Made by a program: the position numbers and the translations under genes
In this document: positions 1 to 6,194 of the stretch, piece after piece
Layout of the letters: each line of letters begins with the position of its first letter
Numbering within the stretch: the first letter of the stretch is position 1
From: Verrucomicrobiota bacterium
GTDB lineage: Bacteria; Verrucomicrobiota; Verrucomicrobiia; Limisphaerales; UBA1096
DNA length: 8,929 nucleotides
NCBI GenBank assembly: GCA_015658765.1
Contig: DQOE01000432.1
Location: 1 to 8,929, forward strand
Direction of reading: 5' to 3'
Notes under the pieces: model-generated
The model's database searches: none
What the model saw: only the letters and a program-made list of their open reading frames with translations
Told to the model about the DNA's origin: nothing

Positions 1-630
1 GAGGTTTACGCAGCCATGCACACCTCCGGCCCCAAGCGCAACTTCGACTGGCGGCTCGAGACGCCGGAGCGCGCCCACGCGGCCGGCTTCCGGCGGCTGG
101 GCATCGGGGCGTTATTCGGGCTGAGCGACTGGCGGCGCGACACCCTCTGCCTCGCCGTGCACGCGCAATACCTACTGCGCCACTGCTGGAAATCACAACT
201 GACCATTTCACTGCCGCGCCTCCGCCCCTGCGCCGGTGAGTTCGAGCCGTTGACTGACTTCAACGATCGCAACCTTGTCCAGGCCATCTGTGCGCTGCGT
301 CTGTTTCTGCCGGACGCCGGCATCGTCCTCTCCACCCGCGAACCGGCGAGCCTGCGCGACCGGTTGATTCCATTGGGCATCACCATGATGAGCGCCGGCA
401 GCCACACCGAGCCGGGCGGCTACACCGGCGCCGGCCAGGACAACCTGCACTACACCGAGCGCGGCCGCATCCGGGAGCTGACCGGCAACGCCAGCGAATG
501 GGCCACCCACGCCACCGGTCAGTTCGACATCGCCGACGAACGCGAGCCAAGCGCTGTCGCCGCAACCCTCACCCGCCTCGGCTACGAGCCGGTCTGGAAA
601 GACTGGGATCCGGCTATCCTCTCCAACTAA
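1..630 (+). CDS. thiH: 2-iminoacetate synthase ThiH, C-terminal part (5' end outside window)
   Basis: ThiH is a radical-SAM enzyme that cleaves tyrosine to give dehydroglycine (2-iminoacetate), the glycine-derived precursor used by ThiG to build the thiazole of thiamine; it acts in the cytoplasm. The frame is open from base 1 (reads EVYAAMHTSGPKRNFDW) to TAA at 628-630, so about 209 residues are present against roughly 370-380 for the whole family member. Recognisable ThiH segments are FDWRLETPERA, GIGALFGLSDWR, LPRLRPC, LSTREPASLRDRLIPLGIT, the SAGSHTEPGGY segment and the terminal PVWKDWD. They match the second half of the barrel and the C-terminal BATS region as I remember them from E. coli ThiH. 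The CX3CX2C cluster motif would lie upstream and cannot be checked. The ATG at 16 is an internal Met, not the start. The 3' end overlaps convergent tilS by 17 bases. Confidence 0.93.
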   Translation, partial: EVYAAMHTSGPKRNFDWRLETPERAHAAGFRRLGIGALFGLSDWRRDTLCLAVHAQYLLRHCWKSQLTISLPRLRPCAGEFEPLTDFNDRNLVQAICALRLFLPDAGIVLSTREPASLRDRLIPLGITMMSAGSHTEPGGYTGAGQDNLHYTERGRIRELTGNASEWATHATGQFDIADEREPSAVAATLTRLGYEPVWKDWDPAILSN

Positions 631-1975
631 ACAACAGCAGTTCGCGAGTCGAGTCGGTGACTTTATAGGCGTCGGCGATGCGAAGTTTTTGCACCCAAAA
701 CAACCGTCCATCAGCGGCCTCGGCAACAACGAGTTTGCGGCGATCGGCCTTGGGGATTTTTTGGTTCACAAACAAGTCCTGCAATTTGGCGGTGCCGGCC
801 TGGCCGATGGGCTGAAAACGGTCGCCGGGCTGCCAGTGGCGCAGGGTGATCTCTTGGCCAAGCGACTCGGCATCAAAAACTTCGCTGCTCTCATCTTGGC
901 CAAGTTCGCTCCACTTGGCCAAGCCGCCTACCAAGCGCTCCCAGCCGATTTTCAAGCCGCCGAACTCGGCTTCACAGGACTGGCCCACGAGGCTGACTTC
1001 GCACTTGGCCATGGAGAATTCCGGCACGGCGGCGGAAGCAGCCAACTCCACTTGGCCACCGGCATTCCGTTGCAGCCGCCTGCCGGGGGCGACCTCGATG
1101 ACACGGCCGGCCTCAAGCCGCAACGCCTCAACCAAGTCGAACGATGACTCGACGCCAAGCGCGAACAGTTGGCGCTGCACGACCTGCCGTTGAACAGCGA
1201 TCGACAACTGATCGAACGGCGGTTCGCCCGGCCACTCGGCGGCGAGGTCGTCGATGCAGTCGGTATCATCGCCGCAGAGTTGCATCGCCTTGAGGACTTG
1301 ACGGCTCACCGATGCGCCAAACTGCCCGGCAAGTTGCGGCAACAACTCGTGGCGGACGCGGTTGCGGAAGAAGCGGGTGTCGGTGTTGGTTGTGTCCTCG
1401 CGGAACCCGATCCCCTTCTGCGTTACGTACTCGATAATCTCGTCGCGCCGGATGCCAAGCAACGGGCGCACGAGCGTGACGCCGGAGTCGGTTGGCGATG
1501 ACGCGATGGGCTGCATGCCGGCCAAGCCGCGGTTGCCCGCGCCGCGAAGCAGCCGGAGAAAAAAAGTTTCGATTTGATCGTCGGCGTGATGAGCCAAGGC
1601 GACAACGGCTCCCAAGCGATTGGCCAGGCGGGCGAAAAACCGGTGGCGCAGTTGACGGGCGGCCGCCTCTATACCTTCGCCGGTCTCGGCGGCGAGTTGC
1701 TGCGTGTCGCCACTATCGGATTCGAACGGCCGGCCAAGCTGCCCGGCCGCCTCCCCGACGAATGCCGCGTCGGCGTCGCTGTCCGCGCCTCGGAGTTGGT
1801 GGTTGAAGTGGGCGACGACCAAGCGGTCGCGCAGGCCAAGCCCGGGAGTGGCGAGCAGGTGCAGCAGCGCCATCGAGTCGATGCCGCCAGAGACAGCCAC
1901 GATGATGTTGCCGCTGCCCGGGAAGAAGTTCTGCGCCCGGATGATGTCGCCCACTTTTTCCGCGAGCGGATGCAT
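614..1975 (-). CDS. tilS: tRNA(Ile)-lysidine synthetase TilS
   Basis: TilS uses ATP to attach lysine to C34 of the CAU-anticodon isoleucine tRNA. This changes its codon reading from AUG to AUA and its charging from Met to Ile. The 453-residue length fits the full two-part family form. The N-terminal PP-loop ATPase domain shows SGGIDS at 29-34, FNHQLRGADSD at 57-67, HHADDQIETFFLRLLRG at 129-145, GLAGM at 150-154 and EDTTNTDTRFFRNRVRHELLP-type residues at 193-213. A variable middle region follows. The C-terminal TilS_C domain begins near 375 with LRHWQPGDRFQPIG (379-391) and includes KLQDLFVNQKIP. ATG is at 1975-1973 and TAG at 616-614. It starts 3 bases after the stop of the upstream glycoside hydrolase, so co-transcription is likely; no clear Shine-Dalgarno is seen. 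Three CTTGGCCAAG palindromes cluster near its 3' end. Confidence 0.95.
   Translation of the reverse strand: MHPLAEKVGDIIRAQNFFPGSGNIIVAVSGGIDSMALLHLLATPGLGLRDRLVVAHFNHQLRGADSDADAAFVGEAAGQLGRPFESDSGDTQQLAAETGEGIEAAARQLRHRFFARLANRLGAVVALAHHADDQIETFFLRLLRGAGNRGLAGMQPIASSPTDSGVTLVRPLLGIRRDEIIEYVTQKGIGFREDTTNTDTRFFRNRVRHELLPQLAGQFGASVSRQVLKAMQLCGDDTDCIDDLAAEWPGEPPFDQLSIAVQRQVVQRQLFALGVESSFDLVEALRLEAGRVIEVAPGRRLQRNAGGQVELAASAAVPEFSMAKCEVSLVGQSCEAEFGGLKIGWERLVGGLAKWSELGQDESSEVFDAESLGQEITLRHWQPGDRFQPIGQAGTAKLQDLFVNQKIPKADRRKLVVAEAADGRLFWVQKLRIADAYKVTDSTRELLLFSWRG
853..923. repeat. Cluster of three CTTGGCCAAG palindromes (window-wide over-represented word)
   Basis: Perfect 10-base palindromes lie at 853-862, 895-904 and 914-923 inside tilS. 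The 8-base core TTGGCCAA occurs 12 times in the window, starting at 854, 896, 915, 2777, 3739, 3968, 4804, 7359, 7587, 7713, 8442 and 8715. Six of these extend to CTTGGCCAAG (853, 895, 914, 2776, 3967, 8714). At about 63% GC roughly 0.1 occurrences are expected by my hand calculation. Within genes the word is read as Leu-Ala-Lys (TTG GCC AAG/A, six times) or Leu-Gly-Gln (CTT GGC CAA, four times). Two copies are intergenic (3739, 8715). The function is unknown. Confidence 0.85.
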
Positions 1976-1978
1976 GGG

Positions 1979-3679
1979 TCAGTTGCCGGTGGCCACCGGC
2001 TCAGCCGGCTTGGAGCGGAGCAGCAGCAGCCAGTCGCCCGGGCCGGGGGCCGGGCACTCGAGCGTCGCGCCGCGAAGCACGGCCAGCACGCTGGAGCGCT
2101 CGCCGGTGCGCGGGTTGACCCACGCGGCGATCAGCGGCGTGGGCAGCTTGGCGACGTTGATTTTTAGCCGCTTCTCGACCGGCGTGTAAACGACGACCAA
2201 ACGGCCGTCGCCGGAACTGGTGGCGGCGACGTATTCGGAGAGCGCCTCGTCGCCGGGTTGCTCGGCCAGCACGCCGCTGTCGGGGCGGAGTTTCTGAAAC
2301 TCGATCGACTGAAACAGAGCCGAGAGATGTGCGACCTGTTCGCCGGCGTCAAAGTTCAACGCATCGCGCCAGGCGGGAGGCGTGCCGGCGTTGGGATGAC
2401 CGGGCGTCGGCGCGTCGCCGGCGTCCCAGCCCCACACGCCGGCCGCGCCGTAGCTCACGCCGGCGGTCGGAGTACTCAGCAGGCTCCAGTACAGCGCGCG
2501 GCGAACCTCTTGCGCGGTAATCGGCTGCTTTTTGCTGTAGCTGTTCTGGCCCTCGTAGGCCGGCTCGATGTTGATAACCGGCCGGTGCGGGAGCTTGGCC
2601 CAGTCGCGCGACGCCGGGCCGTGGTGGATCCAGTTGTTGGTGGCATCGTTTACGTCGTGGCCGCTTTGGTAGCCAAGCGTGGTCATCCATTTTTCATCGC
2701 GAAACTCCTCGAAGACCCAGCTCTTGCCCTTGGGGTGCATGAAGACGGGGAAGTGCCGTCCGTTGCCAAATACCGCTTGGCCAAGTGTGCGCCAGCGTGC
2801 GGCGTGCGTGCCGGAGTAATCGCCGTCGCCACCGAGAAACCAGGCGCCGTAAGTGGCGCCCCACCGCGCGACCATGTAGCGGGCCAGCAGAACCGCCTGG
2901 TCGTCGGGCAGAAGGTTCACCGGGTTTTCATCGCCGCGAATGGCCCACAGCAACACAGGCACGCTGAGCAGGCCGGCGTTATTGATCGCCTCTACGCGAC
3001 GGTCGAGCCGCTGAAAAAATTCCGGGTTGATGCTGATTTTTTCCCTGCCGTCGAACGCCTTGTTGCCCTCGGCGTCGCCGTCCGACGCGCCGCGCCAACT
3101 CGTGGCCACCCACTGCACGGCGGTGAAGCCCTGCCGCTTGCGTTCGCTCAAATAATGTTTCCAGTCGAACTCGTTCGACTTGAGCGGGCCGTTCCACGCG
3201 GTGTCGGCCATCCAGAAAAACGGTGTGCTGTCCTCGTGCACGAAGTGGGTGCGGTCGCGCGACACACGGATCGGGCCGTGTTGGCTAAAGGCATTGCCGC
3301 CCAGCGGCGCGGTGCAGCGGAACGCGCCGGAGAGATTGTGCAGGCCTCGGTTCTCCTCGTCCGAACAGGTGATGTGAAACGTCCATTTGCCGGCGAGATC
3401 CGGCAGGAAGCGAATCTTCCAGTCGTTGCCGCCGTCCCAAAAGCCGTCGACCTCGTATTGCTCGTCGGCGGGCGAGGTGAAGACGGCCTTGAGTTGCACG
3501 TCCTGTATCGGGTTGTCGTACGCCTTGAGACTGACCAGCTCACCCTGGAAGCGCGTCCACTTGGGCAGGAGCGGCAGGGTCTCCTGCGCCGACGCGATCG
3601 CGGCGGCGAGGCACAGGCCAAGTAGGCTGAGTCGCGGAGCCATCCTGCCGGCAAAAGAGAGTTTTGGAGTGAAACGCAT
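1979..3679 (-). CDS. Secreted glycoside hydrolase with DUF5060 and DUF4038 (apiosidase-like) domains
   Basis: Predicted exported carbohydrate-active enzyme of 566 residues. The order is a signal peptide (hydrophobic LSLLGLCLAAAIASAQ at about 17-32), a DUF5060-like beta domain (about 38-122, with FQGELVSLKAYDNP and DGFWDGGNDWKIRFLP), and a DUF4038 TIM-barrel domain (about 135-455). It closes with a small beta domain resembling the collagen-binding-like module common in this architecture (about 465-556). The DUF4038 signature FFWMADTAWNGP is at 154-165 and YLSERKRQGFTAVQW at 176-190. By analogy with GH140 enzymes, D285 (in FLGGDGDYSG) and E372 (in INIEPAYEGQ) are candidate acid residues; this pairing is inferred, not aligned. 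The substrate cannot be read from the sequence. ATG at 3679 gives a long n-region; an internal ATG at 3643 (MAPRLSLLG) would give a more ordinary signal peptide. tilS follows after 3 bases. Confidence 0.85.
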   Translation of the reverse strand: MRFTPKLSFAGRMAPRLSLLGLCLAAAIASAQETLPLLPKWTRFQGELVSLKAYDNPIQDVQLKAVFTSPADEQYEVDGFWDGGNDWKIRFLPDLAGKWTFHITCSDEENRGLHNLSGAFRCTAPLGGNAFSQHGPIRVSRDRTHFVHEDSTPFFWMADTAWNGPLKSNEFDWKHYLSERKRQGFTAVQWVATSWRGASDGDAEGNKAFDGREKISINPEFFQRLDRRVEAINNAGLLSVPVLLWAIRGDENPVNLLPDDQAVLLARYMVARWGATYGAWFLGGDGDYSGTHAARWRTLGQAVFGNGRHFPVFMHPKGKSWVFEEFRDEKWMTTLGYQSGHDVNDATNNWIHHGPASRDWAKLPHRPVINIEPAYEGQNSYSKKQPITAQEVRRALYWSLLSTPTAGVSYGAAGVWGWDAGDAPTPGHPNAGTPPAWRDALNFDAGEQVAHLSALFQSIEFQKLRPDSGVLAEQPGDEALSEYVAATSSGDGRLVVVYTPVEKRLKINVAKLPTPLIAAWVNPRTGERSSVLAVLRGATLECPAPGPGDWLLLLRSKPAEPVATGN

Positions 3680-3686
3680 GTTATGG

Positions 3687-3721
3687 TGTCAGGAACCGGC
3701 GCAACGATGTCAGAAACCGGC
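3687..3721. repeat. Imperfect 14-base direct repeat in the divergent intergenic region
   Basis: TGTCAGGAACCGGC (3687-3700) recurs as TGTCAGAAACCGGC (3708-3721) with 13/14 identity and a 21-base period, about two helical turns. It sits just upstream of the minus-strand hydrolase start (3679) and about 140 bases upstream of the pseudopilin start. The placement would suit an operator, but no regulator is identified. I could not assign a convincing -35/-10 pair in 3680-3859. Confidence 0.4.
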
Positions 3722-3738
3722 CCAAAGCGCAAACGCGG

Positions 3739-3757
3739 TTGGCCAAGCTGGCCAAGC
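3739..3757. repeat. TTGGCCAAG with an adjoining half-matching copy, intergenic
   Basis: TTGGCCAAGC at 3739-3748 is followed directly by TGGCCAAGC at 3749-3757, a 9-base period. The first unit is a full copy of the over-represented TTGGCCAA palindrome. The second keeps GGCCAAGC but has C instead of T at the first core base. It lies in the divergent region between the hydrolase and the pseudopilin, outside any gene I accept. Confidence 0.5.
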
Positions 3758-3787
3758 GGCGTGAAACCTGTAGATTGCCGCGCGAAA

Positions 3788-3841
3788 CATTGAAGCACGA
3801 GTCATCCATACCAGCGCGGCCGCTGCTTGGCCGGCGGCAGT
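3788..3841 (+). repeat. 54-base direct repeat, upstream copy
   Basis: This copy is identical at 53 of 54 positions to 4711-4764; the only difference is A versus C in the third position of an Ile codon. Similarity stops sharply at both ends: CGCGAAA versus TCACGGTG precede it, and GAGTGG versus TTTTGG follow it. It contains a GCGGCCGC octamer and a short CAGCG/CGCTG stem with a CGGC loop. The two copies start 923 bases apart and bracket the pseudopilin gene. No transposase or terminal inverted repeat accompanies it. Confidence 0.95.
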
Positions 3842-3843
3842 GA
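3790..3843 (+). pseudogene. Truncated 5' fragment of a DUF1501 gene
   Basis: Read from TTG at 3790, this segment gives [16 protein letters not shown] after the initiator, then TGA at 3841-3843. The intact DUF1501 gene starting at 4713 encodes the same residues and continues [11 protein letters not shown]. The fragment therefore holds the n-region and twin arginines of a Tat-type signal but loses the hydrophobic core. It may be the original gene start left behind by an insertion, a duplicated piece of the downstream gene, or a remnant of a lost paralogue. Whether it is translated as a 17-residue leader is unknown. Confidence 0.6.
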
Positions 3844-3859
3844 GTGGCCCATTAGGATA

Positions 3860-4693
3860 ATGATACATATAAAGTGCAGGCGGGGAACAACCCGGGCGTT
3901 TACGCTTATTGAACTGCTCGTGGTCATCGCGATCATTGCGATTCTGGCAGGATTGCTTTTGCCGGCCTTGGCCAAGGCGAAAAGCAAAGGGCAGCACACG
4001 GTCTGCCTGTCCAATCTCAAGCAACTTGACCTGGCTTGGATTCTTTATGCCGGGGATTTTGATGACAACTTGGTATGGAACGACCTGACGTCAAACGGCA
4101 GCGGATGGGTGCGCGGCATCATCGATTACAATCCCGGCAACCCGCACAACACGAACCTCAAGGGATTGATGGATCCGAAATATGCCAAGCTGGCGCGCTA
4201 CACCCAGTCGCCCGGCATCTACCGTTGCCCGGCAGACAAAAGCACGGTGAAAACTCGTGGGAAAACAATGTCCAGAGTTCGGAGTGTGTCGCTCAGTCAG
4301 GCCATGAATTCCCGAAATGACTGGCTGAGTTTCATCACCAAAAAACAGTATCATGTCTTTCGGAAATTATCCGACATCAACGTGATGGGAGCGTCCAATG
4401 CCTATAACTTCATCAACGAACACCCGGACAGTATCAACTTCGGGGATCTGGCCGTGGCGATGAATGACGGAGTCGCATCCACCCGCATTTACATCATTGA
4501 TTATCCCGCCAGCAACCACAACGGGGCAGGCACACTTTCCTTTGCTGACGGTCACGCGGAACCTCACAAGTGGCACGATGAACGCACGACGCCACCCGTG
4601 ACGAACAAGTCAATGCGGCTGGTTGTTCCCTCAGCCCACAACAAGGACATGATCTTCATGTCGAGCAAGGCCTCAATTGCCAAGCGACGCTAA
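3860..4693 (+). CDS. Type II secretion/type IV pilin-like pseudopilin with H-X9-DG domain
   Basis: A predicted 277-residue pseudopilin, the kind of protein cleaved by prepilin peptidase and assembled at the inner membrane. Its class III signal is a basic 13-residue leader ending RRGTTRA, then [20 protein letters not shown]. Cleavage is expected between A13 and F14, and E18 is the +5 glutamate; Ala rather than Gly at -1 is familiar in this phylum. A coiled AKAKSKGQ helix and the [16 protein letters not shown] segment follow, then YRCPADKS near 121. The tail carries H220-X9-D230-G231 exactly ([15 protein letters not shown]). I chose ATG at 3860; an in-frame TTG at 3827 lies in the repeat and would add 11 unlikely residues. 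Base composition is clearly AT-richer than its neighbours (29/60 and 23/60 GC in two lines counted at 4261-4380). Such genes occur in many copies in Verrucomicrobiota; the particular role is unknown. Confidence 0.88.
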   Translation: MIHIKCRRGTTRAFTLIELLVVIAIIAILAGLLLPALAKAKSKGQHTVCLSNLKQLDLAWILYAGDFDDNLVWNDLTSNGSGWVRGIIDYNPGNPHNTNLKGLMDPKYAKLARYTQSPGIYRCPADKSTVKTRGKTMSRVRSVSLSQAMNSRNDWLSFITKKQYHVFRKLSDINVMGASNAYNFINEHPDSINFGDLAVAMNDGVASTRIYIIDYPASNHNGAGTLSFADGHAEPHKWHDERTTPPVTNKSMRLVVPSAHNKDMIFMSSKASIAKRR

Positions 4694-4710
4694 TCATGCT
4701 AATCACGGTG

Positions 4711-4764
4711 CATTGAAGCACGAGTCATCCATCCCAGCGCGGCCGCTGCTTGGCCGGCGGCAGT
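4711..4764 (+). repeat. 54-base direct repeat, downstream copy (start of DUF1501 gene)
   Basis: This is the partner of 3788-3841. It covers the TTG start (4713) and the first 17 codons of the DUF1501 gene, ending at the GRRQ of the twin-arginine motif plus the first base of the next codon. Homology begins two bases before the TTG, so upstream control sequences are not shared. Confidence 0.95.
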
Positions 4765-6185
4765 TTTTGGTGAACTCCGGCATGGGGCTGGGCGGGATCG
4801 CGCTTGGCCAACTGCTCGGCGCCCGGGCGGCCAAGCCGCCGTTCCGGCCGGACATAGTGCCGGCCCGACCGTATGCCGCCCGACACGCGCACGCACGGCC
4901 CAAGGCGCAGCAGGTACTGGTGATTTTCTGCTCCGGGGCGTGCAGCCAGATTGACACCTTCGACCACAAGCCGGAGCTCATCCGGCGCCACGGCCAATCC
5001 CTGCCGGGAGCCGGCAGCCTCGTCACCTTTCAGGGCAAACAGGGAAGCCTGAACCGGAGCCCATGGGCGTTCCGGCCGTACGGTCAAAGCGGCAAACAGA
5101 TCTCCGATCTCGTTCCGCACATCGGGCAGATGGCGGACGAGTTGTGCTTCATTCACTCGCTCACCGGCAAGACGAACACGCACGGCCCGGGCGAAAACTA
5201 CATGTGCACCGGCTACACGCTGGAGGGGTTCCCGAGCATGGGAGCGTGGACCAGTTACGCGCTGGGCAGCGAGAACGACAACCTCCCGGCATACGTCGCC
5301 ATCCCCGACCCGCGCGGCACGCCCCAGTCGAGCGTCAACTGCTGGGGAGCCGGTTTTCTGCCGGCGGCATTCCAGGGGACGGCCTTCAACGCCGCCGAGC
5401 CGATCAACAACCTTGCGCGCCCGGAAACCATTTCGCGCACCACCGACGAGGCGACTCGCGCCTTTCTCCGGCGGATGAATCAGCGCCATCTCCGGCGTTA
5501 CCCGGGTGAGTCGGAACTTGCGGCGCGCATCGCCAGCCACGAGTTGGCGGCGCGCATGCAGATGAGCGTGCCGGAGGTGAGCGACATTTCCTCCGAGCCG
5601 GCGCACGTGCTGCGGGCCTACGGCGCGGACGACTCGCAAAATCCGCTCAAGGCCGCCTTCGCCCGGAACTGCATCCTCGCGCGGCGACTCGTCGAGCAAG
5701 GCGTGCGCTTCGTGCAACTCTTCAACGGCGCCTACCAAACCGGCGGCGAGGGGGTCAGCAACTGGGACGGCCACAAGGTGCTCAAGGAACAATACGCCAA
5801 GCACGGCCCGGTGCTCGACCAGCCGGTGGCCGCGCTGCTGGCCGACATGAAACAGCGCGGCCTGCTGGAGCAGACGCTCGTCGTCTGGTGCACGGAGTTC
5901 GGCCGGATGCCGACCTTTCAGGCCGGGGCAAGCGGGCGCGACCACAACCCGGACGGCTTCACCGCGTGGCTGGCCGGAGCCGGTGTGAAGCGCGGCCACA
6001 CCCACGGTGCCACGGATGATTTCAGCTACAAGGCGGTGAAGGATGTCGCCACGGTGCACGACTTCCACGCGACGATCCTGCACCTGTTGGGGTTGGAGCA
6101 TGAGCGGCTTACTTTTTACCACAACGGGCTTGAACGCCGACTGACCGACGTGGCAGGCGAGGTCATCGAGGGAGTCTTGGCGTAG
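4713..6185 (+). CDS. DUF1501 family protein, Tat-exported
   Basis: A 490-residue member of DUF1501, a family of the alkaline phosphatase/sulfatase-like fold abundant in Planctomycetota and Verrucomicrobiota; no reaction is established. The N-terminus is a Tat-type signal: R15-R16-Q-F-L, then [20 protein letters not shown]. The family pattern is clear in [22 protein letters not shown], then [19 protein letters not shown], and near the C-terminus [55 protein letters not shown] and RRLTDV. The start is TTG at 4713, because its upstream repeat copy begins two bases before the same codon and no in-frame ATG precedes the twin arginines. A TTG at 4677 would overlap the pseudopilin end and is less likely. 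No Shine-Dalgarno is obvious. The gene follows the pseudopilin stop by 19 bases and precedes PSD1 by 9, consistent with one operon. Confidence 0.92.
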   Translation: MKHESSIPARPLLGRRQFLVNSGMGLGGIALGQLLGARAAKPPFRPDIVPARPYAARHAHARPKAQQVLVIFCSGACSQIDTFDHKPELIRRHGQSLPGAGSLVTFQGKQGSLNRSPWAFRPYGQSGKQISDLVPHIGQMADELCFIHSLTGKTNTHGPGENYMCTGYTLEGFPSMGAWTSYALGSENDNLPAYVAIPDPRGTPQSSVNCWGAGFLPAAFQGTAFNAAEPINNLARPETISRTTDEATRAFLRRMNQRHLRRYPGESELAARIASHELAARMQMSVPEVSDISSEPAHVLRAYGADDSQNPLKAAFARNCILARRLVEQGVRFVQLFNGAYQTGGEGVSNWDGHKVLKEQYAKHGPVLDQPVAALLADMKQRGLLEQTLVVWCTEFGRMPTFQAGASGRDHNPDGFTAWLAGAGVKRGHTHGATDDFSYKAVKDVATVHDFHATILHLLGLEHERLTFYHNGLERRLTDVAGEVIEGVLA

Positions 6186-6194
6186 GTTTTTGCG

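Noticed and set aside
853..923. CRISPR-like array from the closely spaced CTTGGCCAAG copies
   Set aside because: The units are only 10 bases long, unevenly spaced (42 and 19 bases) and lie within the coding frame of tilS.
2258..3625. 455-codon open frame on the plus strand opposite the glycoside hydrolase
   Set aside because: It is antisense to a gene with clear domains. The translation is rich in Arg, Val, Ala and Gly without recognisable motifs, as expected for a shadow frame in GC-rich DNA.
3827..3859. Extension of the pseudopilin to the in-frame TTG at 3827
   Set aside because: The extra residues come partly from the DUF1501-derived repeat and would lengthen the class III leader beyond the usual size; ATG at 3860 gives a normal 13-residue basic leader.
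3680..3859. tRNA, riboswitch or small RNA in the divergent intergenic region
   Set aside because: I found no cloverleaf, T-loop sequence or convincing long stem; only short direct repeats and the 54-base repeat are present.
3788..4764. Insertion sequence or classical transposon around the pseudopilin
   Set aside because: No transposase, integrase or terminal inverted repeats are visible, and a 54-base flanking duplication is too long for known target-site duplications.
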